In this document: positions 27,913 through 37,665 of the stretch, piece after piece | Layout: every line of letters begins with the position of its first letter | Position numbering within the stretch: the first letter of the stretch is position 1 | Source: Rhizobium sp. R634 | GTDB lineage: Bacteria > Pseudomonadota > Alphaproteobacteria > Rhizobiales > Rhizobiaceae | Assembly: GCF_002211305.1 (NCBI RefSeq) | Contig: NZ_LOKW01000026.1 | Span: 310,001-374,000 of the forward strand | Direction of reading: 5' to 3' | Length of the DNA: 64,000 bases | Made by a program: the position numbers and the translations under genes | Notes under the pieces: model-generated | The model's database searches: none | What the model was told of the DNA's origin: nothing | What the model saw: the letters and a program-made list of their open reading frames with translations, nothing else

Positions 27913-30900
27913 TCATGTCGCCAACGTCACGGTCGCCGGCTCCTCGCTTGCCGCGGCCTGTTCGGTCACCGCCGCCGGCCGCTTCGTCCTCAGCAGACGC
28001 AGCACGAAGACGAAAAAGACGGGAACGAAGAAGATCGCCAGCACCGTCGCCGAGATCATGCCGCCGAGCACGCCCGTGCCGATCGCATTCTGGCTTGAAG
28101 CGCTAGGCCCGGTGGCGATTGCCAGGGGCACGACGCCAAGCGTGAAGGCGAGCGAGGTCATGATGATCGGCCGGAAGCGGAGACGAGCGCCTTCGATCGC
28201 GGCATCCATCAGCGATTTGCCCTCGGCAAAGCCGTCCTTGGCAAATTCCACGATCAGGATCGCGTTTTTGGCCGAAAGGCCGATGATCGCGATCAGGCCG
28301 ACCTTGAAGTAGATGTCGTTGGACATGTCGCGGCTCATCACCGCGAGCACGCAGCCGAGCACGCCGAGCGGCACGACCAGCATCACCGACAGCGGGATCG
28401 ACCAGCTCTCGTAAAGGCCGGACAGCAGCAGGAAGACGAAGAGGATGCTGAGGCCGAAAAGGATCGGTGCCTGGGTGCCCGACCTGATTTCCTCCAGCGA
28501 TTGCCCCGTCCATTCGAAGCCGAAGCCCTCGGGAAGTTCCGAAGCCAGCCGCTCCATTTCGGCGATCGCCGCGCCCGACGAATAGCCCGGCGCCGGTGCG
28601 CCCGAGAGGCGAACGGCGGGGTAGCCGTTGTAGCCGACGATCTGCGCCGGTCCCTTGCGCCATTCGGCGATGGCAAACGATGACAACGGCACCATGCCGC
28701 CGCTCGCATTGCGCACGTTGAGCTTCATCAGGTCTTCGGCTTGAAGCCTGCTCTTGTCCTGCGCCTGGACGATGACGCGCTGCATGCGGCCCGAATTCGG
28801 GAAGTCGTTGACATAGCTCGAGCCGAGATTAGCGGTGATCGTGCTGTTGATGTCGGCGAAGGCTACGCCGAAGGTGTTTGCCTTTTCACGGTCGATGACG
28901 AGCACCAATTGCGCCGAATCCGGCATGCCCTCCGGCCGGACACCCGCGATCACCGGATTCTGCGACGCCTTGCCGAGCAGCATTCCCGCCGCCTCGGTCA
29001 GCGCCGCCTGCCCCTTCGCGCCGCGATCCTGAAGACGGAAGGTGAAGCCGTTGGTCGTGCCGAAACCTTCGATCGGCGGCGGCGACAGGGCAAAGGACGT
29101 CGCATCTTTCAGCGCAAACAACTGCATGTTGACGCGATTGGAGATCTCCTGAACCGAATTGCCCTCGCCGCGCTCGGCCCAGTCCTTGAGCGTCACGAAG
29201 ACGAGCGCCGCGTTCGGTCCCTGCCCCGAAAAGCTGAAGCCCTGGATCGCGACAATGTTGTCGACGGCCGGCTCTTTCCGGAAGATCGCTTCGATGCTCT
29301 CCAGCGATGCCACCGTCCGGTTCCGGCTCGCCTCCGGCGGGCCTTGCACGTCGACGATCAGGAAGCCCTGGTCCTCATCCGGCACGAAGCTGCTCGGCAG
29401 GTTGACGAAGAGATAGCCGAGACCGACGACCAGCGCGACATAGACGGCCATCATGCGCCAGGAGCGCTTGGCCAGTCCGCCGACGGTGCGGGCATAGCGG
29501 CCGGTCAGCCGGTCGAAATTGCGGTTGAACCAGCCGGCAATGCCTTTCTTCTCATGATGGCCCTTGATCGGCTTCAGGAACGTCGCGCAAAGCGCCGGCG
29601 TCAGCGACAGCGCCAGAAAGGCCGAAAACAGGATCGACACAACCATGGTCAGGCTGAACTGACGGTAGATGATGCCGGTAGAGCCCGGGAAGAAGGCCAT
29701 CGGCACGAAGACGCAGGAGAGCACCAGCGTGATCCCGAGGATCGCGCCTGTGATCTGCCGCATCGCCTTCTTGGTCGCCTCCTTGGGCGACAGCCCTTCC
29801 ACAGCCATCAGGCGCTCGACGTTCTCGACGACGACGATGGCGTCATCGACGAGAATGCCGATGGCGAGCACCATCGCAAACATCGTCAGCACGTTGATCG
29901 AGAAGCCGGCGGCAAACATCACCGCGAGCGTCCCGAGCAGCGCGACGGGCACGACGAGCGTCGGAATGACCGTGTAACGGAGGCTCTGCAGGAAGATCAG
30001 CATGACGATGAAGACGAGCGCCACGGCTTCGGCAAGCGTATGCGCCACCTTCTCGATGGATGCGGAGACGAACGGGCTAGTATCGTAGGGAACGGCATAT
30101 TCAACGCCGGAGGGGAAGAAGCGTGACAGCTCTTCCATCTTCGCCCTGACCAGATTGGACGTATTGACGGCATTGCCCGTCGACGACAGCTGGATGGCGA
30201 TGGCAGCACTCGGCTGTCCGTTCAGCCGGGTGGAGAAGCTGTAGCTCTCGCTGCCCTCCTCGATGCGCGCGACATCGCGCAGCCGGACGATCGAACCATC
30301 GGCATTGGCGCGCAGCACGATATTGCCGAATTCCTTGGTATCCGTCAGCTGCCCCTTGACCAGCACCGTTGCCGTCAGATCCTGGGAGATCGGATTGGGT
30401 GCTGCGCCGATCTGGCCGGCCGCGACCTGCGCGTTCTGCGCCGTGATCGCCGCGCTGATATCCGAGGCAGTCAGGTTGAGGCCGACCATCTTGTCGGGAT
30501 CGATCCAGATGCGCATCGCCCGCTGCGATGCGAAGAGCTGCGCGCGGCCGACGCCGTTGAGACGGCGCAGTTCCCCGATGACGTTCCTGTTGAGATAGTC
30601 GCCGAGCGCCACCTCGTCGGTCTTTCCGTCCGTCGAGGTCAGCGAGATAAACATCAGGAAGCCGGATGACGCCTCCTCGACCGTGATCCCCTGGTCCTTG
30701 ACCGTCTGCGGCAGCCGCGGCTCGACGCGGCGTATGGCATTCTGGACGTCGACGGAAGCCTGGTCGATATCGGTGCCGGCCGCAAAGGTCGCGGTGATTG
30801 TCATCGCGCCTGAGGTATCCGAGGTCGATTCGAAATAGGAAAGCCCTTCGACGCCGTTCAGCTCCTCCTCGATCTGGCGGGTGACACCCTGATAGATGTC

Positions 30901-31065
30901 CTGCGGCGATGCGCCGGGGTAGCTCGTGCTGATGCTGAGCTGCGGCGGCGCGACTTTCGGATATTGGGCGACCGGCAGGAACGGAAGCGCGATCAGGCCG
31001 GCAATGGAGATGAAGATCGCAAAGACCCAGGCAAGGATCGGGCGATCGATAAAGAAGCGTGCCAT
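27913..31065 (-). CDS. RND efflux pump inner-membrane transporter (HAE1 family)
   Basis: A 1,050-residue AcrB/MexB-type pump: N-terminal FFIDRPILAWVFAIFISIAG, twelve membrane segments in two halves, two large periplasmic loops. The proton-relay pair of aspartates is in helix 4 (AIGILVDDAIVVVENVER), and the GAIIQ-like second half is intact. It should export drugs or plant phenolics across both membranes with the adaptor upstream and an outer-membrane TolC homologue encoded elsewhere. The ATG at 31065 has GGAG eight bases upstream and lies five bases after the adaptor stop. Closest in type to Bep/Rme pumps of Brucella and rhizobia. Confidence 0.95.
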   Translation of the reverse strand: MARFFIDRPILAWVFAIFISIAGLIALPFLPVAQYPKVAPPQLSISTSYPGASPQDIYQGVTRQIEEELNGVEGLSYFESTSDTSGAMTITATFAAGTDIDQASVDVQNAIRRVEPRLPQTVKDQGITVEEASSGFLMFISLTSTDGKTDEVALGDYLNRNVIGELRRLNGVGRAQLFASQRAMRIWIDPDKMVGLNLTASDISAAITAQNAQVAAGQIGAAPNPISQDLTATVLVKGQLTDTKEFGNIVLRANADGSIVRLRDVARIEEGSESYSFSTRLNGQPSAAIAIQLSSTGNAVNTSNLVRAKMEELSRFFPSGVEYAVPYDTSPFVSASIEKVAHTLAEAVALVFIVMLIFLQSLRYTVIPTLVVPVALLGTLAVMFAAGFSINVLTMFAMVLAIGILVDDAIVVVENVERLMAVEGLSPKEATKKAMRQITGAILGITLVLSCVFVPMAFFPGSTGIIYRQFSLTMVVSILFSAFLALSLTPALCATFLKPIKGHHEKKGIAGWFNRNFDRLTGRYARTVGGLAKRSWRMMAVYVALVVGLGYLFVNLPSSFVPDEDQGFLIVDVQGPPEASRNRTVASLESIEAIFRKEPAVDNIVAIQGFSFSGQGPNAALVFVTLKDWAERGEGNSVQEISNRVNMQLFALKDATSFALSPPPIEGFGTTNGFTFRLQDRGAKGQAALTEAAGMLLGKASQNPVIAGVRPEGMPDSAQLVLVIDREKANTFGVAFADINSTITANLGSSYVNDFPNSGRMQRVIVQAQDKSRLQAEDLMKLNVRNASGGMVPLSSFAIAEWRKGPAQIVGYNGYPAVRLSGAPAPGYSSGAAIAEMERLASELPEGFGFEWTGQSLEEIRSGTQAPILFGLSILFVFLLLSGLYESWSIPLSVMLVVPLGVLGCVLAVMSRDMSNDIYFKVGLIAIIGLSAKNAILIVEFAKDGFAEGKSLMDAAIEGARLRFRPIIMTSLAFTLGVVPLAIATGPSASSQNAIGTGVLGGMISATVLAIFFVPVFFVFVLRLLRTKRPAAVTEQAAASEEPATVTLAT

Positions 31066-31070
31066 CGATC

Positions 31071-32243
31071 TTACTCCGGCTTCCTGGCGTCGCCGGACGC
31101 CACCTGGCCTTCGCGCTGTTCTTCGGGCGCGACCTTCGCGCCCGGCTGCAGCTTCTGGACGCCATCGACGACCAGGCGTTCGCCAGCCGACAGGCCGCTC
31201 TCGACAACCCATTCATTGCCGGAGGACTGGCCGAGTTCGACATCGCGCGGCTGAACGACATCGCCCTCTTCGACCACATAGACCTGCGCCTTGCCTTCGG
31301 CGGTGCGAACGACGGCTCGCTGCGGGATGACGATCGCATTCTCGCGGATCGCCTGCTCGATGCGCACCCTGATGTAAAGCCCCGGCAGCAGGTCGCCCTT
31401 GGGATTGGGGAATTCGCCGCGAAGGGTGACCTGGCCCGTGGTCGTATCGACGCTCGCGCTGCTGAAGAGCAGTTTTCCGGCCTGGCCGTAGACCGTGCCA
31501 TCGTCGAAGACGAGCTTGATATCGGCCTTGTCTGGTTCCGTCGACGCAAGGGCGCCGCTCTCGACGGCCCGTTTTAGCGCCAGCAGTTCGCCGGAGGACT
31601 GCGTAAAATCGGCATAGACGGGGTCGATCTGCTGGATCAGCGCCAGCGCATCGCCGGCATCGGCCGTCACCAGCGCGCCTTCCGTCACCAGCGCGCCGCC
31701 GATGATGCCCGTGATAGGCGCACGGACTTCCGTATAGCCCAGATTGATCTTCGCCTCTTCGAGCGCCGCCTGCGCCAGCGCGACATCGGCATCCGCCTGC
31801 GCCAGCGCGACGGCGGCCGCATCATATTCGACGCCGCTCGCCACATCGCGATCGCGCAGCGATTTCTGACGCTCCAACTGCTGGCGGGCGTTCAGCTGTG
31901 TCGCCCTGGCGCGTTCAAGGCTGGCTTCCGCGCTTGCGACCCGCACGCGAAACAGCGCCGGATCGATCCGATAAAGCACGTCGCCCTGGTGAACGAGGCT
32001 GCCCTGCTCGAAGACCCGCTCCTGCAGAATGCCGGAAACCCTGGCCCGCACCTCGGAAACGCGCGTCGCGGCAATGCGGCCGGGCAGCTCGCTGACGACG
32101 GGAACCGGGCGGGTATTGAGCTTGAGCACGCTGACGGCGGCCGGCGGCATCGCGCCGCCTTCCTGTGCGTGAGTCGGCAGTCCGGCGCAGAGGAAAGACG
32201 CCAGGATCAGCGCATAACGCAGTGATTTGGTTCGAAGAAGCAT
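31071..32243 (-). CDS. RND efflux periplasmic adaptor (membrane fusion protein)
   Basis: A 390-residue AcrA/MexA-type adaptor. Signal sequence of about 26 residues (YALILASFLCAGLPTHA), no lipobox, then a lipoyl half (VRARVSGILQERVFEQGSLV), a coiled-coil hairpin of about 65 residues, the second lipoyl half (YTEVRAPITGIIGG) and beta-barrel domains. The absence of a lipidation cysteine differs from E. coli AcrA. It is first in the pump operon; a terminator-like hairpin lies in its leader. Confidence 0.94.
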   Translation of the reverse strand: MLLRTKSLRYALILASFLCAGLPTHAQEGGAMPPAAVSVLKLNTRPVPVVSELPGRIAATRVSEVRARVSGILQERVFEQGSLVHQGDVLYRIDPALFRVRVASAEASLERARATQLNARQQLERQKSLRDRDVASGVEYDAAAVALAQADADVALAQAALEEAKINLGYTEVRAPITGIIGGALVTEGALVTADAGDALALIQQIDPVYADFTQSSGELLALKRAVESGALASTEPDKADIKLVFDDGTVYGQAGKLLFSSASVDTTTGQVTLRGEFPNPKGDLLPGLYIRVRIEQAIRENAIVIPQRAVVRTAEGKAQVYVVEEGDVVQPRDVELGQSSGNEWVVESGLSAGERLVVDGVQKLQPGAKVAPEEQREGQVASGDARKPE

Positions 32244-32275
32244 GTTTATCAGCCTTCTTGGATGGCCACTATAGT

Positions 32276-32314
32276 CTAAAAAAACACAGCCCGCCGAAAT
32301 GACGTTCGGCGGGC
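32276..32314 (-). terminator. Intrinsic terminator in the efflux operon leader
   Basis: A ten-base GC-rich stem (32289-32298 with 32305-32314) is followed on the minus strand by TGTGTTTTTTT. It lies 33 bases before the adaptor start codon and downstream of the operator region, so a leftward transcript started there would meet it before the pump genes. It may be an attenuator or end a separate short RNA. Confidence 0.7.
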
Positions 32315-32349
32315 CTCCTGAACCGACAAGTAACGGATATTTTTTCGCT

Positions 32350-32377
32350 TTGCAAGATACCTACCGGTCGGTATGAT
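32350..32377 (+). promoter_or_regulatory. TetR gene promoter with 18-bp palindromic operator
   Basis: TTGCAA (32350-32355) and TATGAT (32372-32377) are spaced by 16 bases and face the TetR gene. The segment 32357-32374 (ATACC-T-ACCGGT-C-GGTAT) is a palindrome but for one symmetric mismatch and fills the spacer. The layout implies autorepression and shared control of the divergent pump operon. Confidence 0.65.
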
Positions 32378-32461
32378 AGCATTATCACACTGGAAGAGCC
32401 CATGGCACCGCGGCCCCGGGAGTGCTACTGACTCCGGGGCGCCCGCGCCACCAAGCTCCTC

Positions 32462-33073
32462 ATGAATACGGGTCATGCCTTGATAGATAGCCCTCGAAAC
32501 AGAAAGAAACAGCCTGATGTCGTGCGGCAGGCTCTCCTCGATTGCGCCACGAAACTGGCGCTGGAGCATGGTCTGGCCGCCGTCAGCCTGCAGGCGGTTG
32601 CCAGTGCCGCCGGCGTGACCAAGGGGGGACTGTTTCACCATTTCCCCAACAAGCAGGCTCTCGTCGAGGCGGTGTTCGATGGCATGATGGAAAGTTTCGA
32701 CCGCGAGATCGACGAGGAGCTGGACAAGGACAAGGGTGGCCACGGCACCTTCACCCGCGCCTATGTGCGCACGCTCTTTGCCGACCGCGCTCTCAATAGC
32801 AGCCCGTGGTCGGCGCAGACCATGACGGTCCTTGCCGATCCCTATTCCAAGAGCCTCTGGCACAAATGGATCAGCGACCGGCTCACCAGACACGCCGCGA
32901 CCGATACCGGAACACGCCTCGAAGTCGTGCGCCTCGCCGCCGACGGCGCATGGCTCACGCATGTTCTGCGGCCTGACGACCAAGCCGCGTCCGACGACAC
33001 AGCTCTGCTGCAGGAATTGATCGATCTTACCGGGGATGACATACGACGAACATGTCACTGCTTGGCGACATAA
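32462..33073 (+). CDS. TetR-family regulator of the efflux operon
   Basis: A 203-residue TetR-type repressor. The N-terminal helix-turn-helix is VSLQAVASAAGVTKGGLFHHFPNK (residues about 43-66), the most conserved part of the family. The rest is the ligand-binding helical domain. It is divergent from the pump operon with a near-perfect palindrome between them, so it very probably represses that operon until a ligand binds. The ATG at 32462 has no clear ribosome site and is preceded by a nine-codon in-frame upstream reading frame (32402-32431) and a GC-rich hairpin. Confidence 0.9.
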   Translation: MNTGHALIDSPRNRKKQPDVVRQALLDCATKLALEHGLAAVSLQAVASAAGVTKGGLFHHFPNKQALVEAVFDGMMESFDREIDEELDKDKGGHGTFTRAYVRTLFADRALNSSPWSAQTMTVLADPYSKSLWHKWISDRLTRHAATDTGTRLEVVRLAADGAWLTHVLRPDDQAASDDTALLQELIDLTGDDIRRTCHCLAT

Positions 33074-33102
33074 AATCGCCGCGCGCCAGACCGAACGCGC
33101 GG
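33072..33102 (-). terminator. Probable terminator between TetR and oxidoreductase genes
   Basis: A perfect seven-base GC stem (33079-33085 with 33096-33102) is followed on the minus strand by CGATTTTAT. It sits past the leftward oxidoreductase gene. Confidence 0.55.
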
Positions 33103-33132
33103 CAGAGACGTCAACAAGCTCAATCTTTCTCC

Positions 33133-34572
33133 TCAGGCAGCCCGCACGGCCGCCATCGGCTTCACGTTCTGGTTCATCCGGAACAGATTGCTCGGATCGT
33201 AGCGCAGCTTGATTTCGGCAAGACGGGCGTAATTGGCGCCGTAAGCCATTTCGACCCGATCGGTCTCGTCCTCAGGCATGAAGTTGATGTAGGCGGTGCC
33301 GACCGCATGCGGCTTGGTTGCCTCGAAGAGTTCGCGCGCCCATCCGATGCAGCTTGCGTCCATCCCGACCTCCCGCCAGCGCGCATGCACGTTCATGACG
33401 AAATGCGAGCTGCGCTGCGGAAATGCCGTGGCCTCGGTCGGGATGCGGCCGGCCGCACCGCCGACATGGCCGACGAATATCTCGCATTCCGGCCCCGGCA
33501 GCTTGCGCACCGCATTGAGAAGGATGTCGATCGCCGCGTCGGAGAGGGAGGCGAAATCCTGGCTCTTCCAGTAATTGCGCGCGCCCGGCGTCAGAAGCGG
33601 ATCGAAGGCCTGCTGCCAGCCGACGAACGGCACCGGGCCGACGACGTCGGCGATCGGCTTTCCGATGCCGCGCAATCTGGCTGTCGTCTTTTCGCCCGCG
33701 GCGATATCTCCGCAATAGCACATGGCGAGCACGACGATCTCCTTGCCGTGCCATTCGGCCGGCAGGAAGGGCAGCGGCGGCGCCTGGCGCATCACCACCC
33801 AGCAGGTCAGCTCGTCGGGTGCGGCTTCCAGCGCTTGCCGATATTCCCGGAGCACCTTTTCCGCATCGGCGAAGGGATGCACCACAAGCCCGGCCAAAAC
33901 CTCGGAATGGAGCGGATTAAGCTGGAATTCGAAGGAGGTCACGACTCCGAAATTGCCGCCGCCGCCGCGCAGCGCCCAGAAGAGGTCCGGTCTTTCCGTC
34001 TCACTCGCCTTGACCAGCTCGCCATCGGCCGTCACCACATCTACCGAAATCAGATTGTCGAGGGTCAGCCCGAATTTCCGCGTCAGCCAGCCGAAACCGC
34101 CGCCGAGCGTCAGTCCGGCAATGCCGGTCGTGGAATTGATCCCGGTCGGCAGCACCAGCCCGAAGGCCAGCGTTTCCTTGTCGACGTCGCCAAGCGTCGC
34201 ACCCGGCTCGACCCTGGCGCGGCGCGTCTCGGTATCCACCCGCACGGATTTCATCGGCGACAGATCGATGACGATACCGCCCTCGCACATGGCATTGCCG
34301 GCAATGCCGTGCCCGCCGCCGCGCACCGAAACGAGCAGGCTGTTGTCGCGCGCAAAGCGCACGGCGCGCACGACATCGGCCGCCCCTGCGCAGCGCGCGA
34401 TGAGGCCCGGACGGCGATCGATCATCGCATTCCAGATCGACCGCGCCTCATCATAATTCATGTCTTTACCGGTCAGGAGACTGCCGCGAAATCCGGCGGC
34501 AAATGCATCGATGGCCACATCATTGACCATCGTCTGACCCCTTTGCAGGGTCGTCAGGTTCAAATTGTCCAT
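33133..34572 (-). CDS. FAD-linked oxidoreductase, berberine-bridge-enzyme type
   Basis: A 479-residue flavoprotein. The FAD-binding PCMH domain covers about residues 45-215, with SVRGGGHGIAG containing the histidine that attaches FAD covalently in this family and GGGFGWLTRKFG following. The cysteine used for a second FAD bond in bicovalent members is not seen. The C-terminal BBE segment includes YINFMPEDE and YDPSNLFRMNQN. Members oxidise sugars, alcohols or alkaloids; the substrate is unknown. The ATG at 34572 has GGAGG five bases upstream. Divergent from the malic enzyme gene. Confidence 0.9.
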   Translation of the reverse strand: MDNLNLTTLQRGQTMVNDVAIDAFAAGFRGSLLTGKDMNYDEARSIWNAMIDRRPGLIARCAGAADVVRAVRFARDNSLLVSVRGGGHGIAGNAMCEGGIVIDLSPMKSVRVDTETRRARVEPGATLGDVDKETLAFGLVLPTGINSTTGIAGLTLGGGFGWLTRKFGLTLDNLISVDVVTADGELVKASETERPDLFWALRGGGGNFGVVTSFEFQLNPLHSEVLAGLVVHPFADAEKVLREYRQALEAAPDELTCWVVMRQAPPLPFLPAEWHGKEIVVLAMCYCGDIAAGEKTTARLRGIGKPIADVVGPVPFVGWQQAFDPLLTPGARNYWKSQDFASLSDAAIDILLNAVRKLPGPECEIFVGHVGGAAGRIPTEATAFPQRSSHFVMNVHARWREVGMDASCIGWARELFEATKPHAVGTAYINFMPEDETDRVEMAYGANYARLAEIKLRYDPSNLFRMNQNVKPMAAVRAA

Positions 34573-34783
34573 GATTTCCTCCATGCGACCGGCGCCCCGC
34601 ACCGTCGCGGCGGCATCTTGCGCTCGCTGCAGCCCTCAAACAAGTTTTCCAAAAGGATTAGTACCGCGGACGGCTGCCATCCGCCCCGCCGAAAACTTCG
34701 CCCATCCGCCATTTCCATACTGTCGCCCGTATCCGATTGATGTATGGAGGGAACTCCAGAAAAAGACGTGCACGGAGGCGGCA

Positions 34784-37096
34784 ATGGATCATCAGGATAA
34801 ATCCAAGACGGAAAAGAACCTGCCGGGCGGCGATCTCGACGAGCAGGCGCTCTTCTTCCATCGCTATCCCCGCCCCGGCAAGCTCGAGATCCAGGCGACC
34901 AAGCCGCTCGGCAACCAGCGCGACCTCGCGCTCGCCTATTCCCCGGGCGTCGCCGCCCCCTGCCTTGCCATCCGCGACAATCCTGAAACGGCGGCCGACT
35001 ACACGTCCCGCGCCAATCTCGTCGCCGTCATCTCAAATGGCACCGCCGTGCTCGGCCTCGGCAATATCGGCCCGCTGGCTTCGAAGCCGGTCATGGAGGG
35101 CAAGGCCGTTCTCTTCAAGAAATTCGCCGGCATCGACGTCTTCGACATCGAGATCGACGCCGCAAGCGTCGAGCAGATGGTCTCGACCGTCTCCTCGCTG
35201 GAGCCGACCTTCGGCGGCATCAACCTCGAGGATATCAAGGCGCCGGAATGTTTCGAGGTCGAGCGGCGCCTGCGCGAGAAAATGAAGATCCCGGTCTTCC
35301 ACGACGACCAGCACGGCACCGCAATCATCGTCGCCGCGGCAATCCTGAACGGGCTGGAGCTCGCCGGCAAGTCGATCGAGAACGTCAAGATCGTCGCCTC
35401 CGGCGCGGGTGCCGCCGCGCTTGCCTGCCTCAACCTGCTGGTGACCCTCGGGGCAAAACGCGAAAACATCTGGGTCCACGATATCGAAGGCCTCGTCTAT
35501 GAAGGCCGCACCGAGCTGATGGACGAATGGAAGTCCGTCTATGCCCAGAAGAGCGATACGCGCACGCTGGCGGAAAATATCGGCGGCGCCGATGTCTTCC
35601 TCGGCCTCTCGGCCGCCGGCGTCCTGAAGCCGGAGCTTTTGGCGCAGATGGCCGACAAGCCGCTGATCATGGCGCTCGCCAATCCGACGCCGGAAATCAT
35701 GCCGGATCTCGCCCGCGCCGCCCGCCCGGATGCGATGATCTGCACCGGCCGCTCGGATTTCGCCAACCAGGTCAACAACGTCCTCTGCTTCCCCTATATC
35801 TTCCGCGGCGCGCTTGATTGCGGCGCCGAGACGATCAACGAGGAAATGAAGATGGCGGCCGTGCGCGCCATCGCGGCGCTCGCCCGCGAAGAGCCGTCCG
35901 ATGTCGCCGCCCGCGCCTATTCCGGCGAGACCCCGGTCTTCGGCCCGGACTATCTCATCCCCTCGCCCTTCGATCCGCGCCTCATCCTGCGCATTGCGCC
36001 TGCTGTCGCCAAAGCCGCCGAACAGAGCGGCGTGGCGCGCCGCCCGATCCAGGATTTCGATGCCTATTTCGATCAGTTGAACCGTTTCGTCTTCCGCTCC
36101 GGCTTCGTCATGAAGCCGATCTTCACCGCCGCCAAGGCCGCCGAGCGCAAGCGCGTCATCTTCTCCGAAGGCGAAGACGAGCGCGTGCTGCGCGCCGCCC
36201 AGGTGCTGCTTGAGGAAGGCCTGGCCAAACCGATCCTGATCGGCCGCCCGCAGGTCATCGAAACGCGTCTGAAGCGATACGGCCTGCGCATCCGGCCGCT
36301 GCAGGATTTCGAGGTGATCAATCCGGAAGACGATCCGCGCTTCCGCGAATATGTCGATCTCTACTTCTCGCTCGTCGGCCGGCGCGGCGTCATCCCCGAA
36401 GCCGCCCGCACCATCGTGCGCACCAACACGACAGTCATCGGCGCGCTGGCGCTGAGGCGCGGCGAGGCCGATGCGCTGATCTGCGGCCTCGAAGGCCGCT
36501 ATGAGAAGCACCTGCGCGACGTCCGCCAGATCATCGGCAAGCGTCCGAACGTGCGTGATTTCTCCGCGCTCAGCCTGATGATCTCGCAGCGCGGCGCCAC
36601 CTTCTTCACTGACACCTACGTCACCTTCAATCCAAGCGCCGAGGAGATCGCCGAGGCAACGGTGATGGCCGCCGAGGAAATCCGCCGCTTCGGCATCACC
36701 CCGCGCGCCGCCTTGGTCTCGCATTCCAATTTCGGCTCGCGCGAATCCGAAAGCGCGACGAAGATGCGCAACGCCCTGCAGCTCGTGCGTGACGCCGCCC
36801 CCGATCTCGAAGTCGATGGTGAAATGCACGGCGAAAGCGCCATCACCGAAGCCCTGCGCAAGCGCGTCATGCCGCACACCACGCTGCATGACGAGGCGAA
36901 CCTGCTGGTCTTCCCGAACCTCGACGCCGCCAACATCACGCTCGGCGTGGTCAAGTCGATGACGGACGGCCTGCATGTCGGCCCGATCCTGCTCGGCGCC
37001 GCCATGCCCGCCCACATCCTGGCGCCGTCGGTCACCTCCCGCGGCGTCGTCAACATGGCGGCTCTCGCCGTCGTCGAGGCATCGCAGCCGGCGTGA
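34784..37096 (+). CDS. dme: NAD(P)-dependent malic enzyme with phosphotransacetylase-like C-terminal domain
   Basis: A 770-residue multi-domain malic enzyme, decarboxylating malate to pyruvate. Malic domain: residues about 20-165 (LALAYSPGVAAP, VLGLGNIGP); NAD(P)-binding domain to about 430 (VFHDDQHGTAI, IVASGAGAAAL). Residues about 445-770 resemble phosphotransacetylase (FSEGEDERVLRAAQ) and are probably regulatory. Rhizobia carry two such enzymes, DME and TME; in S. meliloti DME is required for nitrogen fixation. The length and N-terminus favour DME but the cofactor cannot be read directly. ATG 34784 has GGAGG upstream. Confidence 0.93.
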   Translation: MDHQDKSKTEKNLPGGDLDEQALFFHRYPRPGKLEIQATKPLGNQRDLALAYSPGVAAPCLAIRDNPETAADYTSRANLVAVISNGTAVLGLGNIGPLASKPVMEGKAVLFKKFAGIDVFDIEIDAASVEQMVSTVSSLEPTFGGINLEDIKAPECFEVERRLREKMKIPVFHDDQHGTAIIVAAAILNGLELAGKSIENVKIVASGAGAAALACLNLLVTLGAKRENIWVHDIEGLVYEGRTELMDEWKSVYAQKSDTRTLAENIGGADVFLGLSAAGVLKPELLAQMADKPLIMALANPTPEIMPDLARAARPDAMICTGRSDFANQVNNVLCFPYIFRGALDCGAETINEEMKMAAVRAIAALAREEPSDVAARAYSGETPVFGPDYLIPSPFDPRLILRIAPAVAKAAEQSGVARRPIQDFDAYFDQLNRFVFRSGFVMKPIFTAAKAAERKRVIFSEGEDERVLRAAQVLLEEGLAKPILIGRPQVIETRLKRYGLRIRPLQDFEVINPEDDPRFREYVDLYFSLVGRRGVIPEAARTIVRTNTTVIGALALRRGEADALICGLEGRYEKHLRDVRQIIGKRPNVRDFSALSLMISQRGATFFTDTYVTFNPSAEEIAEATVMAAEEIRRFGITPRAALVSHSNFGSRESESATKMRNALQLVRDAAPDLEVDGEMHGESAITEALRKRVMPHTTLHDEANLLVFPNLDAANITLGVVKSMTDGLHVGPILLGAAMPAHILAPSVTSRGVVNMAALAVVEASQPA

Positions 37097-37128
37097 GCCG
37101 GCTGCCGAGCGATCTCGGCAAACTGAAC

Positions 37129-37449
37129 TTACAGATGCTGAGGGATCTTTGCCTTCAGCAGCCGGACGAGCCCGGGGTCCATGAAGTCGTAGTCATCGGG
37201 AATATGTAGGCAGATCAGACGTTTGCCTTTGAGAGCTGATCGATATCTGTTCTGGACTTTCGTACGGTGAGTTCTCTCCATCACGAAAATGATATCGGCC
37301 CACTCGACCAGCTCGCTCGACAGGGGATTTTCGGCATCATTGTTCGTGCCGGCAGAGGAAACCTCGATATCGGGCCAGTCTGCGAAAACCTGTTCTGCCG
37401 TCGGGCTGCGAAGTTTGTTCTGGCTGCATACGAAGAGGACGTTTTTCAC
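37129..37449 (-). CDS. Low-molecular-weight phosphotyrosine phosphatase-like protein
   Basis: A 106-residue protein with VLFVCSQNKLRSPTAE at the N-terminus. The P-loop C-x5-R of the low-molecular-weight tyrosine phosphatase fold is intact (Cys8 to Arg14). The usual C-terminal DPY-type aspartate motif is replaced by IPDDYDFMDPGLV, which may serve. The protein is shorter than the typical 150 residues. Start GTG 37449 with a weak ribosome site. A role in tyrosine dephosphorylation is a family inference. Confidence 0.8.
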   Translation of the reverse strand: MKNVLFVCSQNKLRSPTAEQVFADWPDIEVSSAGTNNDAENPLSSELVEWADIIFVMERTHRTKVQNRYRSALKGKRLICLHIPDDYDFMDPGLVRLLKAKIPQHL

Positions 37450-37665
37450 GTTTCGATCTCATCTGGGAAGGAGCAAGGCTCGCGATAGCACAATTCCGCG
37501 TAGAGAGCGAAACCAGAAGGCCGATCACCACCGCCGCTGGATAAAATCGCGAAAATGCGCTAAGAATTTCTCCGAGCTTCTTAAGAGAAACACGCTAAGA
37601 GAACACGCGCGGCGAAGTGACGTCGCATCGACCCATCGACCGTTTGCTCATTCCGGGACGACGCC

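Noticed and set aside
28741..30126. 461-codon plus-strand frame inside the RND pump gene
   Set aside because: Histidine/arginine-rich antisense frame with no recognisable motif; the pump gene is certain.
37103..37120. Seven-base hairpin after the malic enzyme gene as a terminator
   Set aside because: No T-run on either strand, so intrinsic termination is not supported.
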